Shown here: positions 35,949 to 44,191 of the stretch, piece by piece
How the letters are laid out: every line of letters begins with the position of its first letter
How positions within the stretch are numbered: the stretch's first letter is position 1
From: Burkholderiaceae bacterium
Lineage (GTDB): Bacteria; Pseudomonadota; Gammaproteobacteria; Burkholderiales; Burkholderiaceae_C
DNA length: 49,917 nt
Direction of reading: 5' to 3'
NCBI GenBank assembly: GCA_022072045.1
Contig: JAJVIL010000011.1
Span: forward strand, 1 to 49,917
Translations under genes and position numbers: made by a program
Notes under the pieces: model-generated
Database searches by the model: none
The model's input: the letters and a program-made list of their open reading frames with translations, nothing else
Told to the model about the DNA's origin: nothing

Positions 35949-37915
35949 GCGGCGGAAGACACCTCGTCGTTGCCCTCGCCCAGCGCGCGCGTCCGACCCC
36001 TTCTCAAGTGAATGAGCAGCAACGAGATGGCCGCTGGCGTCACCCCGGAAATGCGCGAAGCCTGGCCGAGCGTCGACGGTCGCTGTTGGCTCAGCTTTTG
36101 TCGCACCTCGAAGCTCAAGGCAGTGACCTTCGAATAGTCGAAATCAGGAGGCAGCGGCAGGCCTTCGTGGGCAGCCGCGCGTTTGACGGCGTCCTCCTGT
36201 CGCTCGATGTAGCCTGCGTACTTGGCCGAGATCTCCAATTGATCGACCACGGCATCGGCCAGCTCCGGGCCCAATTCCCCGTGAAGTGTTTCACGTGAAA
36301 CCACCCCAAGCCCCGGCGAGGCTCTATGGGCGAGGGCAACCACGTCGTCGAAGCCCACTCCCGGACGCTTGAGCAGCTCGGCAAGGCTGTACTCGCGCTC
36401 GAGCGCCGCGCCGAGAGTCCGTTCAGCCAACTCTGACGGAACGACCGACGGCTGCACCCAGGTTGTCTTCAGGCGCTCGGCCTCGCGCGCGATCGCGTCA
36501 CGCTTGCGATTGAATGCATCCCAGCGGAGATCGTCGACCAGCCCCAACCGCCGCCCCTCGTCGGTCAAACGCAGATCGGCGTTGTCTTCGCGCAGGTGCA
36601 GTCGGTACTCGGCTCGACTGGTGAACATGCGGTACGGCTCCGAGACCCCCTTCGTGACCAGGTCATCGATCAGCACCCCTAAGTACGCCATGCGGCGACC
36701 GGGTATCCATGGCTCGCGGCCGCGCGCCGCCAATGCCGCATTGGTGCCGGCATGCAGGCCTTGTGCCGCTGCCTCCTCGTAGCCTGTGGTGCCATTGATC
36801 TGGCCGGCGAAGTACAGGCCGCCAATGGCCTGGGTTTCGAAAGTCGCTTTCAAGCCTCTGGGGTCGAAATAGTCGTACTCGATGGCGTAACCCGGGCGCA
36901 GGATGTGCGCCTCCTCGAGCCCGGGAATCGTGCGCAACGCGTTCCACTGCACGTCGAACGGCAACGACGTCGAGAACCCGTTCGGATAGACCTCATGGGT
37001 CGCGAGCCCTTCGGGCTCCAGGAAGATCTGGTGCTCCGACTTGTCGGTGAACCGATTGACCTTGTCTTCGATGCTGGGGCAGTAGCGCGGCCCGACCCCT
37101 TCGATCGCCCCTGTGAACATCGGGCTGCGGTCGAAGCCGCTGCGGATGATCTCGTGCGTGCGCTCGTTGGTGTGGGTGATCCAGCAGCAGATCTGCCTCG
37201 GGTGCTGATCGGCTCGCCCCATGAAGCTGAACACCGGAACGGGGTCGCGATCGCCCGGTTGCTCGACCAGCCTGCCATAGTCGATCGATCGACCATCGAT
37301 GCGAGGCGGAGTACCCGTCTTCAGTCGGCCGCGCGGCAGCCCCAGTTCGCGCAGCCTATGCGCCAACACCACGGCCGGACCGTCGCCCGCGCGGCCCCCG
37401 GCGTGGTTGCGCAGCCCGACGTGAATCCTCCCGTCCAGGAAAGTGCCGGCGGTCAGCACCACCTTTTGAGCATCAAAGCGAATGCCCACTTGCGTCGAAA
37501 CACCGCTGATCTCACCATGCGGGTCGACGCACAGGTCATCGACGGCCTGCTGGAACAGCCACAAATTGGGTTGGCCTTCGAGGCGACGACGGATCGCCGC
37601 GCGATAGAGGACGCGGTCGGCCTGGGCGCGCGTGGCCCGAACCGCCGGCCCCTTCGAACCATTGAGCATGCGGAAGTGGATCCCGGCCTCATCGGTAGCA
37701 GCCGCCATCGCGCCACCGAGTACATCGATTTCCTTGACCAGATGACCCTTGCCGATGCCGCCGATCGACGGATTGCAGCTCATCTGTCCCAACGTCTCGA
37801 TGCTGTGGGTCAGCAAGAGTGTGGTGCATCCCATGCGCGCGGCGGCCAACGCGGCCTCGGTGCCGGCATGGCCGCCACCGACCACGATCACGTCAAATCG
37901 TCTGGGAAACTGCAT
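35945..37915 (-). CDS. mnmG: tRNA 5-carboxymethylaminomethyluridine synthesis enzyme MnmG
   Basis: 656 residues; FAD protein that with MnmE modifies the wobble uridine of several tRNAs. N-terminal FAD motif [23 protein letters not shown], then [60 protein letters not shown], and the YCPSIEDK segment, all diagnostic. First gene of the par operon. The 63-bp gap to the exporter gene upstream contains TACAAT on the minus strand (37942-37947) as its likely -10. A near-perfect parS lies within the gene. Confidence 0.97.
   Translation of the reverse strand: MQFPRRFDVIVVGGGHAGTEAALAAARMGCTTLLLTHSIETLGQMSCNPSIGGIGKGHLVKEIDVLGGAMAAATDEAGIHFRMLNGSKGPAVRATRAQADRVLYRAAIRRRLEGQPNLWLFQQAVDDLCVDPHGEISGVSTQVGIRFDAQKVVLTAGTFLDGRIHVGLRNHAGGRAGDGPAVVLAHRLRELGLPRGRLKTGTPPRIDGRSIDYGRLVEQPGDRDPVPVFSFMGRADQHPRQICCWITHTNERTHEIIRSGFDRSPMFTGAIEGVGPRYCPSIEDKVNRFTDKSEHQIFLEPEGLATHEVYPNGFSTSLPFDVQWNALRTIPGLEEAHILRPGYAIEYDYFDPRGLKATFETQAIGGLYFAGQINGTTGYEEAAAQGLHAGTNAALAARGREPWIPGRRMAYLGVLIDDLVTKGVSEPYRMFTSRAEYRLHLREDNADLRLTDEGRRLGLVDDLRWDAFNRKRDAIAREAERLKTTWVQPSVVPSELAERTLGAALEREYSLAELLKRPGVGFDDVVALAHRASPGLGVVSRETLHGELGPELADAVVDQLEISAKYAGYIERQEDAVKRAAAHEGLPLPPDFDYSKVTALSFEVRQKLSQQRPSTLGQASRISGVTPAAISLLLIHLRRGRTRALGEGNDEVSSAA
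36287..36302. other. parS: parS site 2 (inside mnmG)
   Basis: TGTTTCACGTGAAACC matches the consensus 16-mer at 15 of 16 positions; only the last base differs. Located in the coding sequence of mnmG, 958 bp from site 1. Confidence 0.9.
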
Positions 37916-37941
37916 CGCCGCCCATCCTGGCAAGGCCCCGC

Positions 37942-37947
37942 ATTGTA
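37942..37947 (-). promoter_or_regulatory. -10 box of the mnmG operon
   Basis: TACAAT on the minus strand (five of six consensus bases), 27 bases before the mnmG ATG. No good -35 at 16-18 bp, so this is a partial assignment. It would separate the mnmG-par operon from the exporter operon upstream. Confidence 0.4.
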
Positions 37948-37978
37948 GGAAGCCGCCGGCGAGTCTCCCGAACGCGAG

Positions 37979-40138
37979 TCAGTGCGCCCTCTGCGACGCC
38001 CCGGCACCACCGACCGCGCGCAGGTCGTGCGAGACCCCGCCCTCGGCGAGCACCACCACCCGATCGGCGCTGGCGATCGTCTCGGGACGGTGCGCAACGA
38101 CCACGCGCGTCAGCTTCAACTGGCGCACCGCTTGGTTCACGAGGCGCTCGCGCTCGACATCGAGGGCGCTGGTGGCCTCATCGAGAAACAACACGCGTGG
38201 CCGCTTGTAGAGCGCCCGCGCCAGCAGCACGCGCTGCTTCTGGCCGCCCGAGAGCGTCGAACCCATTTCGCCGATCAGGGTGTGGTAGCCCATCGGCAGC
38301 GCGGCGATTTCGTCGTGCACCGCCGCCAATCGCGCGCACTCGACCACGCGCTGCATGTCGGGTCGGGGATCGAAGAAGCTGATGTTGTCGGCGACCGCGC
38401 CAGCAAACAGCGGCTCGTCCTGCATCACCGTGCCGACCATCGCACGCCAGGCCGCAGCGCCCATGGTTTCGAGCGGACGCCCGGCGATCAGCACTTCGCC
38501 CTGCGACGGCACCAGGATGCCAAGCATCAGCTTGATCACCGTGGTCTTGCCGCAACCCGAGGGCCCGACGATCGCGATCGACTCGCCCGGCTCGATGGTC
38601 AGGCTCACGCTGCGCAGCACGTCGCCCTCGGTATCGGAATAGCGAAAGCCCACGTCGCGCAACTCGATGCGCGGCGGCGCCGCCGTATCGCTGTCCGGCT
38701 GCGCCTGGCCAGCGTCGGCCTGCACCCGCTCAGGCTCGGCAAGCACGATATCGGCCAGGCGCTCGCCCTGGACCTTGAGCATGCCCAACTCGGCCCATTT
38801 GTCGATCAGTGCGCCGACGCGCTGGGAGAACTGCTCCTTGTACGCGATGAAAGCGAGCAGCATGCCCACTGTCAGCGTCTGGTCCAGCACGAGCAGCGCG
38901 CCGATCCAGATCACGATCACCCGCTCCAGGCCGAACAGGCCCCGGTGGGCCACCGCGAGCGTCACCTCGAGGCGGCGCACGACGATGTCGGCATTCATCG
39001 CGTCGACCACCAGGTTCATGAAGCGCGAACGGCGGTCGGCCTCGGCCGCGAACAGCTTGATCGCCATCACGCCGCGCAACGATTCGAGGAAATGGCTGGT
39101 CTTCTTGGCGTCGTGCACCAGCGCCTCCTCCGTCGCGCGGCGCATTGGCGCGAACAGCGCCCAGCGCAGCACCGCGTAGGCGACGACGAACGCGCCCACC
39201 ACCGCGCTCAACAGCGGGCTGTACAGCGCCATCATCACCAGCGTCGTCACCACCAGTGCGCCATCGAGCAGAACTTCGAGGAAGCTGGTCGTCAGCGTCT
39301 TCTGGATCTGCTGCACCGCGAAGAAGCGCGACCAGATGTCGCCCATGTGACGGCGCTCGAACCAGACCAGCGGCAAGCGCAGCAGGTGGGCGAACACGTT
39401 GCCCAACCATTGCAGGTTGAGCGTCGCCGACAGGTGCAGCACCGCCCACGAGCGGATCGCCGCGGCGGCTACCTGGATCGTCACCAGAAGCGCGAAGCCG
39501 ATGCCCAACGTCACCAGCAGGTCGCGATCGGCGGTGACCAACACGTCGTCGATCACCCACTGCAGGTAGAACGGCGTCAGCAGCACGAAGAACTCGAGCA
39601 CCAGCGCCAACGCGACGATCTGCGCCAGCGAGCGTTTGAGCCCGACCACTCGGCCCAGCAACTGGCGCATCGTGATGCGCCGCTGCTCGTCGTGGCGCTC
39701 GAAACCCGAGTCGGGAACGAGTTCCATCGCCGCGCCGGTGAAGTGCCTCGACAACCCAGCCCACTTCACCCAGTGCGCGCCGCGTGCGGGATCATGGATC
39801 AGCACGCCATCGCGTCTGACCTTGACCAGCACGACGAAGTGATTGAAGTCCCAGTGCAGGATCGCGGGCAGCGGAAGCTGCTCCAGCTGCTCGGGCTCGG
39901 CGCGCACCGCTCGCGTCTGCAGCTTCAATGCGCGCGCCATGGTCGCGAGGTCGGCCATCGTCGCGCCCTTGAGCGACAGATTGAAGCGCTGGCGCAATGC
40001 GGGCAGATCGATGTGCAGGCCGTGCGACGCCGCGACCATCGCCAGGCAAGCGAGTCCGCATTCGGCCGCCTCGTTCTGCAGGATCACCGGCGTTCCGGGC
40101 GCGCCGAAACCGATGCGCAGCGATCGGGCGACCGTCAT
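37979..40138 (-). CDS. Peptidase-containing ABC exporter (C39, PCAT type)
   Basis: 719 residues with three modules. Residues 1-140 form the C39 cysteine peptidase: catalytic Cys27 in QNEAAECGLACLAMVA (Gln21 as oxyanion residue), His100 in HWDFNHFVVLV and Asp116 in IHDPARG. Residues about 165-450 hold the transmembrane domain. The ATPase follows with Walker A GPSGCGKTT, signature LSGGQKQR, Walker B RVLFLDEATSALD, and an H-loop AHRPETI. Such transporters cut double-glycine leaders and export the mature peptide. The catalytic residues are all kept, so it should be active. It lies 10 bp after the HlyD gene and downstream of a GG-peptide gene. Confidence 0.96.
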   Translation of the reverse strand: MTVARSLRIGFGAPGTPVILQNEAAECGLACLAMVAASHGLHIDLPALRQRFNLSLKGATMADLATMARALKLQTRAVRAEPEQLEQLPLPAILHWDFNHFVVLVKVRRDGVLIHDPARGAHWVKWAGLSRHFTGAAMELVPDSGFERHDEQRRITMRQLLGRVVGLKRSLAQIVALALVLEFFVLLTPFYLQWVIDDVLVTADRDLLVTLGIGFALLVTIQVAAAAIRSWAVLHLSATLNLQWLGNVFAHLLRLPLVWFERRHMGDIWSRFFAVQQIQKTLTTSFLEVLLDGALVVTTLVMMALYSPLLSAVVGAFVVAYAVLRWALFAPMRRATEEALVHDAKKTSHFLESLRGVMAIKLFAAEADRRSRFMNLVVDAMNADIVVRRLEVTLAVAHRGLFGLERVIVIWIGALLVLDQTLTVGMLLAFIAYKEQFSQRVGALIDKWAELGMLKVQGERLADIVLAEPERVQADAGQAQPDSDTAAPPRIELRDVGFRYSDTEGDVLRSVSLTIEPGESIAIVGPSGCGKTTVIKLMLGILVPSQGEVLIAGRPLETMGAAAWRAMVGTVMQDEPLFAGAVADNISFFDPRPDMQRVVECARLAAVHDEIAALPMGYHTLIGEMGSTLSGGQKQRVLLARALYKRPRVLFLDEATSALDVERERLVNQAVRQLKLTRVVVAHRPETIASADRVVVLAEGGVSHDLRAVGGAGASQRAH

Positions 40139-40148
40139 CGCCGAGACC

Positions 40149-41399
40149 TCAGAGTCGACCGGCGACGCCGAGCACCGGCGCAAACAGCCACTCGATGAGG
40201 CGGCGCTTCTCGAGCATCACGTCGGCGTCGAGCTGCATGCCCGCAGCCAGCGGCTGCTCGCGGCCGTATGCCACCACCGATTGCCGCGCCAGGCTCACCG
40301 TCACGCGATACATCGGCTCGTCGGGCTTGATGGCCAGCGGCAACGCGGCGAGCTCGCCCGCCTGCAGAGGGGTGCTCGACACCTGAATCACCGAGCCGTC
40401 CTGGTGACCGAACTTCTGGTAGGGGAACGCCGCCACTCGCATCCGCACCGCCTGCCGCGCGCGGATGAAGCCAAGCGCGCTCGATGGTGCATACAGTTGC
40501 GCCTGGAGTCGGGTGTCGGCGGGCACCAGGCTGGCCAGCGCCACGTCGGGCGAGACGGTTTGTCCGGGCTCAGCCAGCACCGCGGCCATGGTGCCGTCTT
40601 GCGGCGCGCGGATCAGCAACTCGTGCCTGGCTTCATTCTCGGCAGATTCCTGGGCCAGCGCCTGCGCCGCGCGCTGCAGCGCGCCGGCGCGCGCCTGCTC
40701 CTGCAGCGGCAGCTCGCGGCGCTGGCCTTCCAGCTCGGCGATCTCGCGCTGCAGCGCGCTGCGCTGGCGCTCCAGCGCCACGAGCTGCGCGCGCAGCGCC
40801 AGCACCTCCTCGCCCTTCGTGTTGACTTGGGCGCCCGATACGAAGCGCTCGTCGCGCAGCGACTCCAGCCGGGTCAGCGTCTGCTGCGCCAACGCCAAGC
40901 GCTGACGCTGCAGCTCGGCTTCGGTGTCGATTTGCGCCACTTCGCGGCGCAAACCCACCAGACGCTGCGCCAGCGCCGCCTCTTGCTCGCGACCCAGCCG
41001 CTGCCGCGTCTGCAGCGTTTCGCTCAGGCTCTCCTGGCGAGCGCGCAGGCTGCGTTGCACACGCTGCTGCGCGGTGCCGTCGCCCAGGTGCTGGTCGAGC
41101 GTCAGCACGAACAACACGTCGCCCGCATGAACGTCCTGGCCCTGATTCACCCTCCGTTCGGCGACAGTGGCCAATTGCGGCGCCACCAACCGGATCCAGC
41201 CGCGGTCGGGCACCAGGACGCCGTGCACGTGCGCCTTGCGGGTGTACTCACCCAGCATCAACCAGGCGCCGACCGCCGCTGCGATGGCGATCAGCACGAT
41301 CACCAGCACCGACAAGGACACGGGGCGCACCAGACGCACCTCGCCCAGCCATTGCTGGCGGTTCGCCTTGAGGGCCTCGTGCCGGAATAACGGCTTCAT
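40149..41399 (-). CDS. HlyD-family periplasmic adaptor
   Basis: 416 residues. A single transmembrane segment (about residues 28-50, VSLSVLVIVLIAIAAAVGAW) anchors it in the inner membrane. The biotinyl-lipoyl-like halves are GVLVPDRGWIRLVAPQLATVAERRVNQGQDVHAGDVLF and LLIRAPQDGTMAAVLAEPGQTVSPD. A long alpha-helical coiled coil (residues about 110-265) rich in Leu, Gln, Arg and Glu lies between. It pairs with the C39 ABC protein to form a type 1-like exporter, similar to CvaA/RaxA; no outer-membrane TolC partner gene is in the window. No clear ribosome site precedes the ATG. Confidence 0.93.
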   Translation of the reverse strand: MKPLFRHEALKANRQQWLGEVRLVRPVSLSVLVIVLIAIAAAVGAWLMLGEYTRKAHVHGVLVPDRGWIRLVAPQLATVAERRVNQGQDVHAGDVLFVLTLDQHLGDGTAQQRVQRSLRARQESLSETLQTRQRLGREQEAALAQRLVGLRREVAQIDTEAELQRQRLALAQQTLTRLESLRDERFVSGAQVNTKGEEVLALRAQLVALERQRSALQREIAELEGQRRELPLQEQARAGALQRAAQALAQESAENEARHELLIRAPQDGTMAAVLAEPGQTVSPDVALASLVPADTRLQAQLYAPSSALGFIRARQAVRMRVAAFPYQKFGHQDGSVIQVSSTPLQAGELAALPLAIKPDEPMYRVTVSLARQSVVAYGREQPLAAGMQLDADVMLEKRRLIEWLFAPVLGVAGRL

Positions 41400-41426
41400 G
41401 ACGAACGTGGCCGCCCAAACGCAGAA

Positions 41427-41447
41427 CGGCCCGGTTGTACCGGGCCG
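41427..41447 (-). terminator. Hairpin between GG-peptide and hlyD genes
   Basis: Perfect 9-bp stem CGGCCCGGT / ACCGGGCCG with a 3-base loop. The T-run on the minus strand is poor (TTCTGCGTTTG), so it may be a partial terminator or an RNA-stabilising element. Either would raise the peptide transcript above the exporter transcripts, as is common for small secreted peptides. Confidence 0.55.
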
Positions 41448-41501
41448 CCGACTAGCCGGCCGGAGGGGGGAAGCGCCGGCGCGTCGAGAGAACTGGGGTT
41501 G

Positions 41502-41654
41502 CTACCAGCCGCCTTTGGGCAGGCCCTGACCACCGGCCACTTGCGCCAGTTGGTGCGGCTCGAGCGGCTGCAGGGTCTTCTTCGGCTCGGCCGTGGCGGC
41601 GCGCTTGCCGGCAAACAGGGTCTTGAGCAACGAGGTCTTGCGGGTTGGCTGCAT
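41502..41654 (-). CDS. Double-glycine leader peptide precursor (unknown family)
   Basis: A 50-residue basic peptide (ATG 41654, TAG 41502-41504) with a good GGAGA ribosome site. The leader ends in LEPHQLAQVAGG (residues 31-42), which fits the double-glycine rule with Leu at -12, Leu at -7, Val at -4, Gly at -2 and Gly at -1. Cleavage after Gly42 leaves only QGLPKGGW, eight residues with no cysteine. It is followed by the HlyD and C39 ABC genes and preceded by a lux-box-like site. It might be a short signal peptide, a bacteriocin-like product or a modified peptide; I do not recognise its family. The second Gly-Gly (48-49) is too close to the end to be a leader site. Confidence 0.8.
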   Translation of the reverse strand: MQPTRKTSLLKTLFAGKRAATAEPKKTLQPLEPHQLAQVAGGQGLPKGGW

Positions 41655-41730
41655 GGTGGTCTCCGTTCGGGGTGTGGCGCCTGGCCCATGGCGCATGACG
41701 GAGATTGCAGCAGCGGATGCTCGACCATGA

Positions 41731-41750
41731 AACTGTCAACTCTTACAGGG
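41731..41750 (-). promoter_or_regulatory. Lux-box-like operator before the GG-peptide gene
   Basis: Minus-strand sequence CCCTGTAAGAGTTGACAGTT has the CTG-N10-CAG core and 13 of 20 matches to the Vibrio-type lux box as remembered. Its centre is about 43 bp from a transcript start predicted from TGCAAT (41704-41709), the position used by LuxR-type activators that replace the -35. Expected regulator: the adjacent LuxR protein. Confidence 0.6.
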
Positions 41751-41792
41751 TGACAGAGGCGGCGATTGCGGGCCAAATCGTATGTGTATGCG

Positions 41793-42506
41793 TCAGCGAA
41801 TCAGGCCCAGCCGCAGGGCCTTGAGCACCGCCTGGTGCTTGTTGACGCTGCCGAGCTTGCGCATGGCGTTGTTCAGATGCAGCACGGCCGTTCGCTCGGT
41901 GATGCCGAGGATCGAGCCGACCTCCCAGGCCGTCTTGCCCTCCATCGTCCAGCGCAGCGCCTCGAGTTCGCGCGGCGTCAGCGGCGGCGAATCCTGGCCC
42001 GACGCATCGGGCAGCAGCACCCGCAGCGCCGCGTCGAGCGCGTGCACCGCGAACAGCTGCAGGTCGGCCACCACCCGCGTCAGTTCGTGGCGGTCTCCGG
42101 GCAACGCGCGATCGCGGTCGACGCCGAGCATGAAGTGCTTGCCTTCAGGCAAATGCAGCGCCATCGCGATGCCGGTCTGATAGCCGAAACGCGCCTGCTC
42201 CTCCCACAGCTCGCCCTGCCCCTGCGAGGTGTAGGTGCCCTGGTCCCAGATGATCGGCAGGCTCTGCCGCTTGCAATGCTGCATCACCGGATCGCGCTGC
42301 ATGGCCCTGGGATCGTTGAACACGCCGAGGAACTCCCGCGGCGTGTTGTCGACCACCACGAACTCGCTGCGACCGATGCCGTGGTCGATGACCGCCACCG
42401 CCGACACCATGTCGAAGCCCAGTGCCCGACCGAAGCGCACAACTTCGTCGCGGAACTCTTCACGGTTCCTCGCCTGCAGCACCGATGAATATCCGCCTTG
42501 CAGCAT
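41793..42506 (-). CDS. LuxR-family regulator with autoinducer-binding domain
   Basis: 237 residues. Residues about 10-165 are the acyl-homoserine-lactone binding domain: the conserved Asp72, Pro73, Trp87 and the Gly near 112 are kept, while the two aromatic positions equal to Trp57 and Tyr61 of TraR appear as Phe59 and Phe63. The C-terminal GerE helix-turn-helix (176-236, LTPRELEALRWTMEGKTAWEVGSILGITERT) has the invariant Glu180 and Gly190. No luxI-type synthase gene is in the window, so it is a solo here. It precedes the peptide-exporter genes on the same strand and has a lux-box-like site on each side. Confidence 0.93.
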   Translation of the reverse strand: MLQGGYSSVLQARNREEFRDEVVRFGRALGFDMVSAVAVIDHGIGRSEFVVVDNTPREFLGVFNDPRAMQRDPVMQHCKRQSLPIIWDQGTYTSQGQGELWEEQARFGYQTGIAMALHLPEGKHFMLGVDRDRALPGDRHELTRVVADLQLFAVHALDAALRVLLPDASGQDSPPLTPRELEALRWTMEGKTAWEVGSILGITERTAVLHLNNAMRKLGSVNKHQAVLKALRLGLIR

Positions 42507-42543
42507 GTGATCGAGTGCGCACTAGAGCGCCCGGCGCTCGTCG

Positions 42544-42563
42544 ACCTGGAAGGTCTTACAGAT
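42544..42563 (+). promoter_or_regulatory. Lux-box-like operator in the luxR divergent region
   Basis: ACCTGGAAGGTCTTACAGAT: 15 of 20 matches to the Vibrio-type lux box, CTG-N10-CAG core, and seven of ten dyad pairs. It shares TCTTACAG and 13 of 20 bases with the site at 41731-41750. It lies 57 bases before the divergent gene at 42621 and 37 bases before luxR. Confidence 0.65.
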
Positions 42564-42620
42564 TTCAAACGATTGCCGGTTGCCGAACACTAGTCGACAC
42601 AGCAAACGACGAGTTGAATC

Positions 42621-43016
42621 ATGCAAACCAAGACCCACGCCTGCCCCCCTTGGACGGTCCGCGCTTGGCCGCCGCTATTGTGGCAGGTTGACAAGCTGCA
42701 GCCACTTGTGCTGCGTCATTTGGGCACGCGCGTCACCAACCCGGGCGACCAGGTTTCGCGCACCGCGGGGCAAACCATCTGGGCCGCGGCGGCCGCCGCC
42801 GGCCAGGCCGGCATGGCCTGGGACTGGATCCAGTTGTCCGCCGGCGTGGTGGCGATGGCCGACCCGCTGTCGGTGGTCACCAATCTGCACCTGGTCGGAG
42901 CCGACGGCGACGCACTGACGCCGCTGGAATCGCTGCGCCACCTCAACGAGGTCGTGCACGCGCTGCCATGGCAAAGCGAGGTCGAGCACGTGCTGGCGGT
43001 CGCGCAGGCGGCATAG
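42621..43016 (+). CDS. Protein of unknown function, possible LuxR target
   Basis: 131 residues, not recognised. Third-position G/C is high throughout, so it is coding. The N-terminus is Trp/Pro/Cys-rich (HACPPWTVRAWPPLLW). The middle has an alanine-rich helix followed by AWDWIQLSAGVVAMADPLSVVTNLHLVGADG, and the end is LESLRHLNEVVHALPWQSEV. There is no signal peptide, membrane segment or double-glycine leader. It is divergent from luxR with a lux-box-like site between them, so it may belong to the same regulon, for example as an immunity, modification or response protein. That role is inference. Confidence 0.7.
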   Translation: MQTKTHACPPWTVRAWPPLLWQVDKLQPLVLRHLGTRVTNPGDQVSRTAGQTIWAAAAAAGQAGMAWDWIQLSAGVVAMADPLSVVTNLHLVGADGDALTPLESLRHLNEVVHALPWQSEVEHVLAVAQAA

Positions 43017-43027
43017 GGGCCGCCACC

Positions 43028-44191
43028 TCAGCGCGTCGCCGCCGCGCGCAGGCGCCGCGCGATCGCGACCAGGCAGAACGCGGTCGCCACGGCGGCCACC
43101 GCCAGCGGCACCAGAAGATCGGCCGCCCCGAAGGCATCGCCGCGCAATACGCGCCCCATCAGCGTCACCTGCGCCAGCGCCGGCAGCCAGAGGTGCCACG
43201 GGCGCTCGCCGCCGTCGTCGAACAGCGATACCAGCGGCAGCAGCGTCACCAGCAGCATCACCACGGTGTTGCTCGCCTGCGCTTCCTTGAACGTCTTGCA
43301 GCGGATGGCGATGGTCATCATCAGCGCCGACAGCATCGCCGCCAGCGGCAGCAGCAGCGCCAGGAACAGGCCCGCCTCGCGCGGGCCGAAGCGAAACAGC
43401 GCCGCCAGCGTCTCGCTGCGCATCAGGCTCTGCGCCGGCATGAAGCTCAGGCAGCTCAGCACCGCGATCAGCATGCCGACGCTGGCCACTGCGGCCCACT
43501 TGCCGATCACCAGAGCGATCGGAGAGGCCGGGGTCGTCAACAGCGGCTCGAGCGAACCGCGCTCGCGCTCGCCGGCGGTGGTGTCGAGCGCTGCGTTGAG
43601 CGCGCCGTACAGCACGGCCATCAGCACGAAGAACGGCAAGATGCCTGTCAGTTGCGCCGCACGGGCGCGCGGATCTGCGAGATCGCGCTCCTCGATCCGC
43701 GTCGGCTGCAGCAGCGCTGGCGCGACACCGCGGTAGGTCAGCCGCTGCAGCGCCAGCTCCTGGTTGAATCCCTGCAACACGCGCTGCACCCGCCGCACCG
43801 CGGCGGCCGCACGCGGGTTGGCGCTCGACGTCACCACCTCCAGCAGAGGGCGCTCCCCGCGAGTCAGCGCAGCCTCGAAATCGGGCTTCACCACCACCAC
43901 CGGGCCGGCGAGCCGCCGCTGCACCAGCTCGCGTTCGTAGTCGGCCGGCGCCGTCGTGATCTGCAGGGTCTGTCGCTCGAGGAAGTTGCGCAGGCTGGGC
44001 GCATGCTCGATGCCGGCCACCATGATGTCGAGTGCCTCGGCACGCTCCTCGCTGCCGGCGACCAGCACCGACAGCCCGAACAACAGCAGTGGTCCCATCA
44101 GCACCGACGACAGCACCGCCGCCAGCAGCGTGCGACGGTCGCGCAGCGCGTCGCGGACCTCCTTGGCGAACACCGTCCAGGCGTCGCTCAC
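43028..44191 (-). CDS. ABC-2 type transporter permease (NatB-like)
   Basis: 387 residues starting with GTG 44191 in a GTGA overlap with the ATPase gene. One transmembrane helix near the N-terminus (RTLLAAVLSSVLMGPLLLFGLSVL), a large extracytoplasmic loop of about 130 residues, then five hydrophobic helices, with the ABC-2 family GERERGSLEPLLTTP motif before the second one. The layout matches NatB sodium-efflux permeases and related drug or lipid exporters. Last gene of a three-gene operon with a secreted hydrolase. Confidence 0.9.
   Translation of the reverse strand: MSDAWTVFAKEVRDALRDRRTLLAAVLSSVLMGPLLLFGLSVLVAGSEERAEALDIMVAGIEHAPSLRNFLERQTLQITTAPADYERELVQRRLAGPVVVVKPDFEAALTRGERPLLEVVTSSANPRAAAAVRRVQRVLQGFNQELALQRLTYRGVAPALLQPTRIEERDLADPRARAAQLTGILPFFVLMAVLYGALNAALDTTAGERERGSLEPLLTTPASPIALVIGKWAAVASVGMLIAVLSCLSFMPAQSLMRSETLAALFRFGPREAGLFLALLLPLAAMLSALMMTIAIRCKTFKEAQASNTVVMLLVTLLPLVSLFDDGGERPWHLWLPALAQVTLMGRVLRGDAFGAADLLVPLAVAAVATAFCLVAIARRLRAAATR

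Noticed and set aside
37982-40198. Long plus-strand frame opposite the C39 exporter
   Set aside because: Low-complexity Arg/His/Gln translation with no motif; the exporter on the minus strand has intact catalytic and ATPase motifs.
41506-41511. Second Gly-Gly in the small peptide (KGGW) as the leader cleavage site
   Set aside because: Only one residue would follow, and the hydrophobic spacing of the leader rule fits the first Gly-Gly only.
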